Program-made: the position numbers and the translations under genes | Shown here: positions 8,485-17,413 of the stretch, piece by piece | Numbering within the stretch: position 1 is the stretch's first letter | Layout of the letters: each line of letters starts with the position of its first letter | NCBI GenBank assembly: GCA_024233085.1 | Contig: JACKQC010000007.1 | Span: 1-64,000, forward strand | DNA: 64,000 nt | Source of the DNA: Akkermansiaceae bacterium | Lineage (GTDB): Bacteria; Verrucomicrobiota; Verrucomicrobiia; Verrucomicrobiales; DEV007 | Reading direction: 5' to 3' | Notes under the pieces: generated by a model | Told to the model about the DNA's origin: nothing | Database searches by the model: none | What the model saw: only the letters and a program-made list of their open reading frames with translations

Positions 8485-9462
8485 ATGAGCGCGCCTTCGG
8501 GGAAAACGGGTTGCCGCCTTTGGTTCAGAAGGGCGTTTCGCGTCTTCGGCGCGCTTTTCCTGCTCTGCCTGCTCGCGGCGGGCGCCCTGACACTCTACCT
8601 GAACCCCGACTGCGAGCGCGAGAACGGCGTCGTTTACGGCCAACGGGACGGGCGCGACCTGACCTTTGACCTCGTCCGCCCGAAAAGGCCGAACGGCCTC
8701 GGCGTGCTGCTGATGGTCAGCGGAAGCTGGAAGTCGAAGCCTTCTTCCTTCGGTGTCTGGATGGCGGCGCCGCTGCTGCGGAGCGGTTACACGGTCTTCG
8801 CCGTTTCCCACGTGTCTCAGCCGCACGCGGCGGTGCAGGACACGGTGCGCGACGTGAACCGGGCGGTGCGCTTCATCCGCTTTCACGCGGCGGATTACGG
8901 CATCGATCCCGACCGCATCGGCGTGACCGGCGGCAGCTCGGGCGGCCACCTGTGCCTGATGCTGGCGACGCGCGGCGGCCCCGGACCGCCCGACGCGCCG
9001 GACCCGGTCGATCGCGAAAGCAGCGCCGTGCAGGCGGTGGCGGTGTTTTTTCCCGTCTCGAACCTGGTCGATCTCGGCGCCTCGCGCGAGAACGCGCACG
9101 ACGGCGGGCCGCCGAAAAGTTTCCGCAAAGCCTTCGGACCGAACGGCGCCGACCGGGAGAAATGGCGCTCGATCGGAGGCGAGATCTCGCCCGTCCTCCA
9201 CGTCCACGCGGGCCAGCCACCGGTGCTGAGCATTCACGGCGACGCGGACACCCTGGTGCCGCTGGAGCAGTCGGAGTGGTTCCGCGACGCCTCGGCGAAG
9301 GCCGGCGCTCCCGAGGTGAAGATCGTCGTCCGGCGCGGCAAGAATCACGGCTGGCTGACGCTCCCACTCGACGTGCGCCTGTTCGCGCGGTGGTTCGACG
9401 CGCATTTGAAAAACGCGAAACCGCCGCCCCGGTCTCCCGGCGGCGGCGGCTCCAACGTGTGA
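8485..9462 (+). CDS. Alpha/beta hydrolase, membrane-anchored esterase
   Basis: 325 aa with an N-terminal transmembrane anchor (about residues 18-40, FGALFLLCLLAAGALTLYL), so the catalytic domain is probably outside the cytoplasm. An alpha/beta-hydrolase core follows. The nucleophile elbow is TGGSSGGHLCLMLA (G-x-S-x-G), the acidic residue is likely in SIHGDADTLVP, and the histidine is in GKNHGWLT. This matches the BD-FAE/acetyl-esterase-like group, which acts on ester-linked substituents such as sugar acetates, but the substrate cannot be told. The start is 13 bp after the C45 gene stop, consistent with co-transcription. The C-terminal PPPRSPGGGGSNV tail overlaps a GC-rich hairpin (about 9422-9449) before the convergent oxidoreductase gene. 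Confidence 0.85.
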   Translation: MSAPSGKTGCRLWFRRAFRVFGALFLLCLLAAGALTLYLNPDCERENGVVYGQRDGRDLTFDLVRPKRPNGLGVLLMVSGSWKSKPSSFGVWMAAPLLRSGYTVFAVSHVSQPHAAVQDTVRDVNRAVRFIRFHAADYGIDPDRIGVTGGSSGGHLCLMLATRGGPGPPDAPDPVDRESSAVQAVAVFFPVSNLVDLGASRENAHDGGPPKSFRKAFGPNGADREKWRSIGGEISPVLHVHAGQPPVLSIHGDADTLVPLEQSEWFRDASAKAGAPEVKIVVRRGKNHGWLTLPLDVRLFARWFDAHLKNAKPPPRSPGGGGSNV

Positions 9463-9491
9463 GCGAACCGAATCGGTCCGACCGGGTCGAA

Positions 9492-10964
9492 TCAGTACTC
9501 GCGATCCTTTTTGACGCCCGGCTCCGGGATCGGGTAACGCCCGTTCTCGTCGGGCATCAGCGGCGAGTCGCTGTCCATTGTCAGGTTTTCGACACCCGGC
9601 GCCATCTGATGCTCGCTGTTGAGCATCTGGTCGTAGGTGATTTCCTGGCCGGTGTGCGCGGCCATGCGGCCCATCGAGGTGACGACGCTGGCGGCGACGC
9701 CGCGATCGACTTCGTTGTAGGGTTTGTCGTTGCGGATCGCCTCCATCAGGTCTTCCCACTCGATGTCGTAGGGGTTGCCCTCGAGGCTCGCGCCGCGCGG
9801 TCCCATCGGGAAGGCCCAGACCAGGTTCTCCGGCGTGGCGCGGTAGTTGTAGTCGATATTCTGGTCGGAGTAGATGCGGGAGCGCGCCGGCACGTGGCTG
9901 GAGGTCGAGATGACGGCCGAGCCCTTGGTCCCGTGGGCGTAGGCGGCGAACTCCTGTTTGCAGCCCTCCATGTTGCGCCCGTAGTAAAAGGCGCGCGCGC
10001 CGTCCTCGAAGGTGTATTCCACCCCGTAGCTGTCGAAGTTCTGGTCCACGGCGTCGACCATCTTGCCGTTGAGATCGATCTGCTTGTAGTGGCGGCCGCC
10101 GACGGCGTGGGCTTTGACGGGCCAGGCGTTTTTCATCATGCACATCTCGTCGATGCCGTGGATGAAGAAGTCGCTGTAGGACCCGCCGCTCAGCCAGATG
10201 AAGCTGTGGAAATTGCGGATCTGGTAGTGCAATTCCGGCATGCCGGTGTCGTTCTTGGCTGTGAAACACGAGCCGATCCGGCCCTGCATGCGGTAGGAAC
10301 GCAGGAATTCGATGTCCCCGATCGCGCCGTCCTCGATGCGCTTCTTCAATTCGTTGCGCGACTTGCAGTGGCGGCACATCAGGCCGACGCCGACCTTCAG
10401 GTTTTTCTCCTTCGCCTTCTGGTTCAGCTCGAGCAGTTTGCGGGCGGAATAGCCGTCCGGGCAGAGCGGTTTTTCCATGAAAACGTTGAGGCCCTTCTCG
10501 ATGGCGTACTCGAACATCGGCCAGCGGAAGGCGCAGGGGGTGGTGAGGATGACGATGTCGCCCGCTTTCAGCGCGTCCATGGCGTGCTTGTAGCCGTCAA
10601 AGCCGATGAACTGCCGGTCCGGCGACACGTCGATCTTGTCCCCGACCTGCGGGTCCTTGACGAGCGTCTCATGGCTGCGGCTCAGCTTGTCCTCGAAAAC
10701 ATCCGCCATGGCGTGGAGCTTCAGCGGCCCGAGCGAGCCCGAAACGGACAGGGCGTTTTTCACCGCGCCGGTGCCGCGCCCGCCGCAGCCGACCAGCGAG
10801 AGCTTCAGTTCTTCGTTTCCCTGCGCGTGAACGTGCGGGATGGCGACGCCGGAAAGGACGGAGGCGCCCGCCGCCGCGACGAGGCTGCCGGTCTTGATGG
10901 CTTCGCGCCGCGAGGCGGTCTGGAGGGGACTGCTGGTTGGGTTGGGGGTGCTGTTTTCGCTCAT
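9492..10964 (-). CDS. Tat-exported Gfo/Idh/MocA family oxidoreductase
   Basis: 490 aa. The N-terminus has a twin-arginine signal (SRREAIKTGSLVAAAGASVL) ending near PHVHAQG, so it is predicted to be exported folded with its NAD(P) cofactor. The nucleotide-binding motif LSLVGCGGRGTGAV starts at about residue 55. The family catalytic motif appears as FMEKPLCPDGYSARKLLEL, followed by the C-terminal Gfo/Idh domain. Such Tat-targeted members are abundant in Planctomycetota and Verrucomicrobiota and are proposed to oxidise sugars, including glycosides at C3. The start at 10964 puts MSENSTPNP before the RR motif; an upstream frame exists but lacks a sensible N-terminus. It stands alone, convergent with the esterase gene. 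Confidence 0.92.
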   Translation of the reverse strand: MSENSTPNPTSSPLQTASRREAIKTGSLVAAAGASVLSGVAIPHVHAQGNEELKLSLVGCGGRGTGAVKNALSVSGSLGPLKLHAMADVFEDKLSRSHETLVKDPQVGDKIDVSPDRQFIGFDGYKHAMDALKAGDIVILTTPCAFRWPMFEYAIEKGLNVFMEKPLCPDGYSARKLLELNQKAKEKNLKVGVGLMCRHCKSRNELKKRIEDGAIGDIEFLRSYRMQGRIGSCFTAKNDTGMPELHYQIRNFHSFIWLSGGSYSDFFIHGIDEMCMMKNAWPVKAHAVGGRHYKQIDLNGKMVDAVDQNFDSYGVEYTFEDGARAFYYGRNMEGCKQEFAAYAHGTKGSAVISTSSHVPARSRIYSDQNIDYNYRATPENLVWAFPMGPRGASLEGNPYDIEWEDLMEAIRNDKPYNEVDRGVAASVVTSMGRMAAHTGQEITYDQMLNSEHQMAPGVENLTMDSDSPLMPDENGRYPIPEPGVKKDREY

Positions 10965-11101
10965 GCCGCAATGGTCACGGGCGGGCGCGAAAGTGTCAAC
11001 TCCCGCGTTGAGCAAGGTCAAGGGCGGCACGGACAACCCGCCGGCATCCCAGTCCGTCCGCGCTCTGGGAGAGGCCCGCCGCGAACGATGTCCGCCGGAT
11101 G

Positions 11102-11284
11102 GGTGGGGCGAGGCGTCCCGGCCGAGCCGTCGTGATGCCCGGGAGGCCGCGATCGTTCTCCGGCCTTTCGACGAAGCCCGGGGCGGTTCCCCGGCTTCTT
11201 ACTTCGTGGTTTCACGGATCGGGTTGGGCGGGGGCGAATGCGGCGGGGCCTCGCGACGGCTCGACGGGGACGTCTCGCCCCACC
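11102..11284. repeat. Dispersed GGTGGGGCGAGGCG inverted-repeat element, family B copy 1
   Basis: The left arm (11102-11132) starts GGTGGGGCGAGGCGTCCC. The right arm (11254-11284) is its inverted counterpart, ending CGTCTCGCCCCACC. Similar arm pairs occur at 45874-46021 and 52131-52256 with different centres. It occupies most of the ~395-bp gap between the oxidoreductase and the DUF3592 gene. No ORF is supported inside it. Confidence 0.75.
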
Positions 11285-11359
11285 TTGCCCACAACCGCGT
11301 TGCAAACTCGCCGCCCACTTGTAGCGGCGGCCCACCGCGATCCTCGCGAAAATGGTGAT

Positions 11360-11899
11360 ATGAAAATCGAACCGCACACCCTCGAAACCTGGCGCGCCAT
11401 CGCCGCGAACTTTTTGGAACAACACTGGCATTGGCTGTTGGCGGGCGTCATGTGCCTGATGGCGCTGGTGTTTCTGCGCCGCCTCTGGCTCGGACAGGCA
11501 TCGTGGCACTGGCCGACGGCTCCCGGAACGATCCTCGATTCCGAAGTCCGCCATTCGCGCGACTCGGAGGGCGATTCGATGTGGTCCGCCCACGTCCGCT
11601 ACGCCTACCGCGTCGCCGGCCGCGAATACACAGGCACCCGCGTGCGCTTCGGCGACGAAGGCACGTCGTGCTCCTGGAAATCATCGTCCGAGGCCGTCGT
11701 CGCGGACTACCCGCCCGGCCGAAAGGTCCGCGTCCTCCACCATCCGCGCCGGCCGAAATGCGCCACGCTCGAGCCGGGCGCTTCCTTTTGGGGCGCGCTG
11801 TGGTTTCTCCTGGCGGCGACGGCGGCCGGTTTCTTCATCCGCCTCGCCTGGATCGAGGACGGCCTGACGCCGCTGCTGGCCGGGTGGCTCGGGCTTTGA
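11360..11899 (+). CDS. DUF3592 domain membrane protein
   Basis: 179 aa with two transmembrane segments, at about residues 22-45 (WHWLLAGVMCLMALVFLRRLWLG) and 143-165 (GALWFLLAATAAGFFIRLAW). Between them lies a soluble domain of the DUF3592 type. It has WPTAPGTILDSEVRHS, YAYRVAGREYTGTRVRFGD, and VVADYPPGRKVRVLHHPRRP just before the second helix, as in that family. The function of DUF3592 is unknown. The ATG at 11360 follows a non-coding repeat; longer upstream frames run through that repeat and are not believed. It converges on the small acidic-protein gene 12 bp downstream. Confidence 0.82.
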   Translation: MKIEPHTLETWRAIAANFLEQHWHWLLAGVMCLMALVFLRRLWLGQASWHWPTAPGTILDSEVRHSRDSEGDSMWSAHVRYAYRVAGREYTGTRVRFGDEGTSCSWKSSSEAVVADYPPGRKVRVLHHPRRPKCATLEPGASFWGALWFLLAATAAGFFIRLAWIEDGLTPLLAGWLGL

Positions 11900-11911
11900 T
11901 CCCGGGAAATT

Positions 11912-12232
11912 TCACGCCAGCGCCTCGAAATCCGCGCCGCCCTCGCTGGGCTTGAGCAGTTTCACCGCCTCCGCCGTCAGCCACACGCCGAAGACATCGA
12001 TCGGGATCGGCTTGCCGTCCGGATCGAGGTGCGGTCCCGGCACCTTGTCCCGCAGCGCGATGCTGACCGTGCCGTCCTCGCCCGGCGTGCAGAGAATCTC
12101 GCTGGACTCGGCGCCCTCGATTTCCGCCGCCGCCGAGGGCAGCCGCCATTTCAGTTTCTTGCCGTCCAAATCCGCCGCCGAAAACGGCGCCGCGACAAAA
12201 ACCGGCTCGTTAGTGAGGTAACGATCGTCCAT
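11912..12232 (-). CDS. Hypothetical protein, 106 aa
   Basis: I do not recognise a family. The protein is acidic, has no signal peptide or transmembrane segment, and starts MDDRYLTNEPVFVAAPF. A central ALRDKVPGPHLDPDGKPIPIDVFGVWLTAEAVKLL segment (split here by no known motif) suggests a compact beta-rich fold. Third-position GC and amino-acid composition look like real coding sequence, whereas the longer overlapping frame upstream reads as shadow sequence of the Uma2 gene. It lies 46 bp downstream of the Uma2 gene on the same strand and could be co-transcribed with it. Confidence 0.65.
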   Translation of the reverse strand: MDDRYLTNEPVFVAAPFSAADLDGKKLKWRLPSAAAEIEGAESSEILCTPGEDGTVSIALRDKVPGPHLDPDGKPIPIDVFGVWLTAEAVKLLKPSEGGADFEALA

Positions 12233-12278
12233 GGGGGAGAATGTGGGCGATCGACCTGACTGGCGCGAGAAAAAACAG

Positions 12279-12887
12279 TCAGCCGCGCCTGGCGATTCCG
12301 TCACCGGATTCGAACGCCACCTTGCGATAGATCTCCGCCAGCGGCACGTCGCACTCGACCGAGTCCAGCCGCAGGATGTCTTCGAGCGTTTGCAGGCTGT
12401 GGTAAAGCCAGCCCGCCTCGTGCCGGCGGAAAACATCCACAGCGACCGCGTTTTGAGACACCAGCACGTATTCCCGCAGGCTGGGCAGGGTTTGGTAACG
12501 GTGGAACTTGCCGGATCGGTCCCAGATTTCGGTGCTGTCTGAAAGCACTTCGATGACAAATTCCGGATTTCGGTAGATGTCCGTGCGGTCGTCGAAGAAT
12601 TCGAGGGGCCCACCGCGGCCCGAGAGATCCGGGTAGAAGCAGGCGTTGGCGGAATCGACCCGGACCTTCATGTCGGATCCGAGAACGACGCAGGGGCGGT
12701 CCTTAAAAGCGTTCCGCAATTCGCTCCCGAAGTTCATCGCAATGAGATTGTGATTCAGCGTGGCACCCGCCATCGCGAACACCTCGCCATCGACATACTC
12801 GCTCCGGAACTCGGCGGCGCGTTCGCGCTCGAGATATGCCGCGGGCGTGAGCTTGAATTTTTCGGCGGCGGACATGGCCGACATCAT
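12279..12887 (-). CDS. Uma2 family (DUF820) PD-(D/E)XK endonuclease-like protein
   Basis: 202 aa. Uma2 proteins have a restriction-endonuclease-like fold; they are common in cyanobacteria and scattered elsewhere, and their role is unknown. Visible family landmarks are LTPAAYLERERAAEFRSEYVDGEVFAMAGA, NHNLIAMNFGSELRN, the metal-site region CFYPDLS (PD) and PEFVIEVLSDSTEIWDRSGKFHRYQ (E-x-L then a conserved K), and LREYVLVSQNAVAVDVFRR. The ATG at 12887 has GAGGG nine bases upstream; M12884 and M12875 are alternatives. The start lies only 37 bp from a family-A repeat, which may therefore carry or disturb its promoter. The gene is likely laterally mobile. Confidence 0.87.
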   Translation of the reverse strand: MMSAMSAAEKFKLTPAAYLERERAAEFRSEYVDGEVFAMAGATLNHNLIAMNFGSELRNAFKDRPCVVLGSDMKVRVDSANACFYPDLSGRGGPLEFFDDRTDIYRNPEFVIEVLSDSTEIWDRSGKFHRYQTLPSLREYVLVSQNAVAVDVFRRHEAGWLYHSLQTLEDILRLDSVECDVPLAEIYRKVAFESGDGIARRG

Positions 12888-12924
12888 CGGTTTTTCCCTC
12901 GAAACAAGCAAGCACCCGAAGCAG

Positions 12925-13243
12925 GGTGAAAATGAATGTGGCGATCGTTTTGAAACGCTCGGCCGTTGGCTTGTATATCGTTGGCAGGATCGGTAAACGC
13001 CAGCGGCGTTTCGGATGGAAGCCTGGGGTTGGAACAACCCCAGGAAACCAAAGGCGATGGATTGCCAACCCTGAAAGGGTTGCGTAGGCGGTGGAAGACG
13101 CGGCAGTCGCGATTTCGCAACCCCTTCAGGGCTGCCGGCGTGTGAGTGGTCAGTTCCTGGGGTTGTTCCAACCCCAGGCTTTCCTACGTAATGCCCTTGG
13201 CATTCTCCCAAATTCGGTTATTGACCGCCACTTTCATTCACCT
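12925..13243. mobile_element. Large palindromic MITE-like repeat, family A copy 3
   Basis: This copy aligns with 6064-6384 nearly end to end, with the same order of nested palindromes and a right terminal repeat at 13222-13243 (TGACCGCCACTTTCATTC). The left end (from about 12925, GGTGAAAATGAATGTGGCG) is a diverged match to the 23-bp terminus of copy 2. It fills most of the ~505-bp gap between the divergent Uma2 and glyQS genes. The remaining 149 bp before glyQS show no other feature. Confidence 0.8.
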
Positions 13244-13392
13244 CCCGGAAGCAAGCCGGACGACGCGCGCCGCGACCGGACTTTCGCCTTGCGGACGCCA
13301 CCGCCGGGGCGTTTCTTAGCCGCCCTTTTCCTCCGACGCCACGGGACAGAAGCCCGTGCCGCGTTTTCCCTTTCCCCAACACACCACACCCA

Positions 13393-14790
13393 ATGAGTGA
13401 CGCCAAAGCCGCCGAAAAAGCCAAAGCCGCGCTGATGGAGAAAATCGTCTCCCTTTGCAAGCGCCGCGGTTTCATTTTCCAATCGAGCGAGATCTACGGC
13501 GGGCTCAACGGCTGCTGGGACTACGGTCCGCTCGGCGCGGAACTGAAACGGAATCTCAAGGATTACTGGTGGCGGAAGCACGTCCAGGAGCGCGACGATA
13601 TCGTCGGCCTCGACGGCGCCATCCTCACTCACCGCGAAGTGCTGAAGGCCTCCGGACACCTCGGCGGTTTTTCCGACGCGCTGGTCGATTGCCGCACCTG
13701 CAAGGGCCGCTTCCGGGCGGACAACCTGGCCGGTCTCGAATGCCCGAAAAAGCCGAGCTGCCATCCCGGCGAGGGCGGGGAGTGCGACCTGACCGAGCCG
13801 CGCGCCTTCAACCTGATGTTCCAGACCCGCATGGGCGCCTCCTCCGACGAGAACGACGAGAGCGCCATCGCCTACCTGCGGCCCGAGACCGCGCAGTCGA
13901 TCTTCGTGCAGTTCAAGAATGTGCTCGATTCCTCCCGGGTCAAGCTGCCCTTCGGGATCGCCCAGATCGGCAAGAGCTTCCGCAACGAGATCAATCCGCG
14001 GAACTTCACCTTCCGCTCGCGCGAGTTCGAGCAGATGGAGATCGAGTATTTCTGCAAGCCCGAGGACGGACTGCGCCTCACCGACGAGTGGCTGGAGGAA
14101 CGCCTGAAGTTCTACGAGGAAATCGGTATCCCGCGCGAGCATCTGCACATCCTCGACGTGCCGGACGGCGACCGGGCCTTCTATTCGAAGAAGACCTACG
14201 ACATCGAGTACGAGTTTCCCTTCGGCATCCAGGAACTCGAGGGCGTGGCCTACCGCACCGACTACGACCTGTCCGTCCACGCCAAGGGTTGCGGCAAACC
14301 GATCGAGTATTTCGACGAGGAGACGAAGGAAAAACTCGTCCCCCACGTCGTCGAACCCAGTGCCGGTTGCGATCGCACCGTGCTGGCGCTGATCTGCGAG
14401 GCCTATGACGAGGAGACCGTCACCGACGACAAGGGCAAGGAGGAGACCCGCGTCGTGATGCGGTTCCACCCGCGCGTCGCGCCCATCAAGGCCGGGATTT
14501 TCCCGCTGCTCAAGAACAAGCCCGAACTCGTCGCCAAGGCCCGCGAGGTGCAGCGGATGCTCAGCCCGCTGATGAACGTCTTCTACGACGAAACCGCCGC
14601 CATCGGCCGCCGTTATCGCCGCCAGGACGAGGTCGGCACGCCCTACGGCATCACCATAGACTTCGACACCCTCGGCGAAAACGGCCCCGAGCAAAAAGAC
14701 ACCATCACCGTCCGCGAGCGCGACTCGATGAGCCAGGAGCGCATGAAAATCGCCGACCTGCCGCTGTTTTTGATGGAGAAAATCCGGTAA
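13393..14790 (+). CDS. glyQS: Glycyl-tRNA synthetase, alpha2 (class IIa) type
   Basis: 465-aa cytosolic enzyme charging tRNA-Gly, of the homodimeric (eukaryote/archaea/Gram-positive-like) type rather than the alpha2-beta2 GlyQ/GlyS type. Visible features are the N-terminal CKRRGFIFQSSEIYGGLNGCWDYGPLG, a zinc-binding insertion (CRTCKGRF ... CPKKPSCHPGEGGEC) and AYLRPETAQSIFVQF. Class II motif 2 is FRNEINPRNFTFRSREFEQMEIEYF, motif 3 is the PSAGCDRTVLALICEAYD region, and the C-terminal anticodon-binding domain contains VAPIKAGIFPL. The length is normal. It is followed after 6 bp by the YggS-like gene, implying an operon. Its own promoter must lie between 13244 and 13392. Confidence 0.97.
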   Translation: MSDAKAAEKAKAALMEKIVSLCKRRGFIFQSSEIYGGLNGCWDYGPLGAELKRNLKDYWWRKHVQERDDIVGLDGAILTHREVLKASGHLGGFSDALVDCRTCKGRFRADNLAGLECPKKPSCHPGEGGECDLTEPRAFNLMFQTRMGASSDENDESAIAYLRPETAQSIFVQFKNVLDSSRVKLPFGIAQIGKSFRNEINPRNFTFRSREFEQMEIEYFCKPEDGLRLTDEWLEERLKFYEEIGIPREHLHILDVPDGDRAFYSKKTYDIEYEFPFGIQELEGVAYRTDYDLSVHAKGCGKPIEYFDEETKEKLVPHVVEPSAGCDRTVLALICEAYDEETVTDDKGKEETRVVMRFHPRVAPIKAGIFPLLKNKPELVAKAREVQRMLSPLMNVFYDETAAIGRRYRRQDEVGTPYGITIDFDTLGENGPEQKDTITVRERDSMSQERMKIADLPLFLMEKIR

Positions 14791-14796
14791 ACGGTC

Positions 14797-15510
14797 ATGT
14801 CCATCGCCGAAAATCTCGCCGAAGTCCGGTCCCGCATCGCCGCGGCGGCGGGCCGCGCGGGCCGCGCGACCGACGATGTCACGCTGGTCGCGGTGTCGAA
14901 GACTTTTTCCGCCGAAGTCGTCCGCGAGGCCGTCGCCGCCGGGCAGACGGTGTTCGGCGAGAACAAGGTGCAGGAAGGGCTCGTGAAAATCCCCGAGTTG
15001 CCCGACCGGCTCGAGTGGCACCTCATCGGCCATCTCCAGAGCAACAAGATTCGCAAGGCGCTCGCCGTGTTTCCGTGGATCGAGACCGTCGATTCGCTGG
15101 AGCGCGCGGAGCAGATCGAGCGCGTCGCCGACGAGGAGGGGCTTTTCCCGAAAGCGCTGCTCCAGGTCAATGTCGCCGACGACTCGGCCAAGTTCGGCTT
15201 TTCCGTCGAGGCGGCGCGGCGCGACCTCGACGCTCTGCTCGAGCTGGAGCGCGTCGAGATTCGCGGCCTGATGACGATTCCCGCCTTCGATCCCGATCCG
15301 GAAAAGTCGCGGCCGCATTTCGCCGCCCTGCGGGAGTTGCGCGACGAACTCGCCGCCGCCGCCGGCATCCCGCTGCCGGACCTGTCGATGGGCATGAGCC
15401 ACGACTACGAGGTCGCCGTCGAGGAGGGCGCGACCTTTGTCCGGGTCGGCTCGGCCATCTTCGGCGAGCGAAAATCGATCCTGTCTCAGCAGGGGAGCCA
15501 ACAGGGTTAG
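14797..15510 (+). CDS. yggS: YggS/PLPBP family pyridoxal phosphate homeostasis protein
   Basis: 237 aa, a single-domain PLP-binding TIM-barrel protein that buffers pyridoxal 5'-phosphate in the cytosol. Motifs are VTLVAVSKTFSAEVVREAV (with the PLP lysine in VSK, about residue 35), GENKVQEGLVK, WHLIGHLQSNK, LLQVNVADDSAKFGF, IRGLMTIPAF, LSMGMSHDYEVAVEEGATFVRVGSAIFG. The natural family end is at about IFGER. Here the frame continues with KSILSQQGSQQG and stops at a TAG inside a palindromic repeat unit (15495-15513), so the last residues are repeat-encoded. It starts 6 bp after glyQS and is presumably co-transcribed with it. Confidence 0.94.
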   Translation: MSIAENLAEVRSRIAAAAGRAGRATDDVTLVAVSKTFSAEVVREAVAAGQTVFGENKVQEGLVKIPELPDRLEWHLIGHLQSNKIRKALAVFPWIETVDSLERAEQIERVADEEGLFPKALLQVNVADDSAKFGFSVEAARRDLDALLELERVEIRGLMTIPAFDPDPEKSRPHFAALRELRDELAAAAGIPLPDLSMGMSHDYEVAVEEGATFVRVGSAIFGERKSILSQQGSQQG

Positions 15511-15535
15511 GTCGATGACTTAACCCTGTTGAAAC
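15495..15535. repeat. 19-bp palindromic repeat pair, locus 2 (overlaps the yggS stop codon)
   Basis: Units at 15495-15513 and 15517-15535 have opposite centres (AGG and CCT) and a 3-bp spacer. The TAG stop of yggS (15508-15510) is inside unit 1. The pair can form a long hairpin between the convergent yggS and zinc-ribbon genes, so a bidirectional terminator role is plausible. Confidence 0.8.
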
Positions 15536-15609
15536 CTGGGAGACGATTCCGTTTCCAAACGAACGATCTCGAGGTTGGATCAATTTTTATGGTGGTCGCT
15601 TGATTGGCG

Positions 15610-16032
15610 TCAATCTCTGTGTGAGTCGCTCGACGATCGTTGACCGGCGAAGTGCCGCGCGGAAACGACCCAGAGAATCCACAAACTCATCATGCCATAA
15701 GCGAGCCAAATGATTGAAATCGGCGGGGGTAATTCGAATGCGATCGAAGTTTCGATCAAACCAAACCATTTCATTACCACCGAAGATGCGACCCAAAGTC
15801 CTCCGAAGGCCGAGGGGCCAAAAAACAGCAATGCGCCCCAGAAAATGACCGGTTTCATTCGCGGATTGCCGGATGGCGAACATGTGTTACCGGATTCCCA
15901 CGGAGCTGTAGCGGCGAAGTCGTCCAAGGGCACACCGCATTCGGCGCATCGCGTCTCGGTTGTTTCATTTACGGTTCCGCAACGCACGCAAACAATTGCG
16001 GCGCCTTCACCGAATTCGGAATTCTCGGTCAT
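15610..16032 (-). CDS. Zinc-ribbon membrane protein
   Basis: 140 aa. The N-terminus has a zinc ribbon (CVRCGTVNETTETRCAEC, about residues 15-32). Two hydrophobic segments follow, at about 61-85 (PVIFWGALLFFGPSAFGGLWV) and 103-125 (ISIIWLAYGMMSLWILWVVSA). I do not recognise a specific family. Such zinc-ribbon plus two-helix proteins are widespread and uncharacterised. It is less GC-rich than its neighbours (many A/T third positions), which may indicate relatively recent acquisition or relaxed selection. Its 79-bp upstream gap to the DUF2130 gene is AT-richer than average and may hold its promoter. Confidence 0.75.
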   Translation of the reverse strand: MTENSEFGEGAAIVCVRCGTVNETTETRCAECGVPLDDFAATAPWESGNTCSPSGNPRMKPVIFWGALLFFGPSAFGGLWVASSVVMKWFGLIETSIAFELPPPISIIWLAYGMMSLWILWVVSARHFAGQRSSSDSHRD

Positions 16033-16111
16033 CCCGATATCAGAAAGAAATTTTCCCCGCCAGAAAAGGCAATTTCGACGGAACCACTGTACTCCTTCGT
16101 ATTCTCAAACC

Positions 16112-17413
16112 TTACCGCGAATCGCCGAATAGATCGCCGTCGTCCGGCCTTCCGATCTCCTCGGTATCGTCCGCCTCGCCTTCGTTTGTCGCCGTTTCGA
16201 TCGTGCGGGGGGCGGCTTCCAGTTCGAGCGCGGGGATTTCGGGAATTTGACCGCCGATGATCCCCTGCATGTCGCCGTACAGACCGACGGTGTTCTTGAT
16301 GACGCGCTCGATTTGTTTCTCGCGCTCGCGCCACTGCTTTTCCATGGCGCGGCGCTCGCGGTTGAGCTGATCCTGCATCGCGGTGAAGGCTTCGACGATA
16401 CCCTCGATCTTCTGCTTGAACTCGGTCCCGGCGAGATACTGGTAGAGAATCTCCATTTTCGCGCTTTTGCCCACGGAGCTTTGACGCTCGCGCTCGAGGG
16501 CGATGAGTTGCTCGCGCAGCGCGGTGGCCAGCGGCAGCGCCGAGACGGGGTCGCAGACCCAGACGCCGTCCACCTGGCCGAAGCGCTCGACGCCCTCCGG
16601 CAGGGCCACCGACACGAGGATGGCCAGGGTGCCTCGGATGTCCACCATGTCGTCCTTCAACTTCGGGATCCACTGGCCGCTCCACGCCTTCGTGTTTTTC
16701 GTCTCCCACACGAGAATGCCGCAGTCGTTGCCCGTCGCGGCGCGGACGGTGTGCACCAGATCGGCGCCGCGAATGCCCTTCGGCACGGGCGCGACGAGAT
16801 CGTGGGGGAAAAACGCGCGCAACCGGGCCTCGAATTCCTGCTCCAAAACCTCGCCCTGGGTTTCCATGGATCCCTGCTCCGCTTTGCGCTTCATCTCGTC
16901 GAGCGCGGCGCGCAGGTCGCCGATCATTTTGTCTTTTTCGAGTTCCTTGAGCCGATGCTGCTCGTCGGCGGTCTTCTGCGCCTCGGCGCGGATGCGGGCG
17001 CGCTCGGTGTCGAGTTTGCGGGCGAGTTCGAGTTCGGCGTCTTCGCGGGCTTTTTCGAGGTCGCGTTTTTCCTTCCGCAGAGCCAGTTCCTGCTCGCGAA
17101 ACGTTTTCGCCTCCGCCTCGCGCTGGCGGAGCGTGTCCCGCAGCTCCCGCATCTGGAGAGCGTAGCGTTCCTCGAACTGTTTCGCGGTTTTCGCCTCGGC
17201 GCGGGCGAGTTGTTCCTTGAGTCGCTCAGCGACCTGTTCGTCGAGTTTTTGTTCGCGCGCCTCGAGGTCGGCGAGCTTTTTCCGCGCCTCGGCCTCGCGT
17301 TTCGCCGCTTCGGCGGACAGTTCGGCGCGCAGGTGGTCGCGGATCTGGCCGGTCAGGGCGTCGGAGATTTCGAATTCGTGGCCGCAATTGGGGCAGGCGA
17401 TCGTTCCGGACAT
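16112..17413 (-). CDS. DUF2130 domain coiled-coil protein
   Basis: 433 aa. A short N-terminal zinc-finger-like segment (IACPNCGHEFEI) leads into a long charged coiled coil (about residues 25-195, rich in E, K, R, A). The DUF2130 domain follows, with FFPHDLVAPVPKGIRGADLVHTV, CGILVWETKNTKAWSGQWIPKLKDDM and LATALREQLIALERER, then another helical region. The domain resembles a nuclease-like fold in prediction surveys, but I know of no established function. The length and layout match the family. The start at 17413 gives MSGTIACPNCGH, typical of these proteins. It is divergent from the MFS gene; the 149-bp gap contains no obvious repeat. Confidence 0.88.
   Translation of the reverse strand: MSGTIACPNCGHEFEISDALTGQIRDHLRAELSAEAAKREAEARKKLADLEAREQKLDEQVAERLKEQLARAEAKTAKQFEERYALQMRELRDTLRQREAEAKTFREQELALRKEKRDLEKAREDAELELARKLDTERARIRAEAQKTADEQHRLKELEKDKMIGDLRAALDEMKRKAEQGSMETQGEVLEQEFEARLRAFFPHDLVAPVPKGIRGADLVHTVRAATGNDCGILVWETKNTKAWSGQWIPKLKDDMVDIRGTLAILVSVALPEGVERFGQVDGVWVCDPVSALPLATALREQLIALERERQSSVGKSAKMEILYQYLAGTEFKQKIEGIVEAFTAMQDQLNRERRAMEKQWREREKQIERVIKNTVGLYGDMQGIIGGQIPEIPALELEAAPRTIETATNEGEADDTEEIGRPDDGDLFGDSR

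Noticed and set aside
9422..9449. GC-rich hairpin at the end of the esterase gene as a terminator
   Set aside because: The stem lies inside the coding sequence (Gly/Pro codons) and no T-tract follows on either strand.
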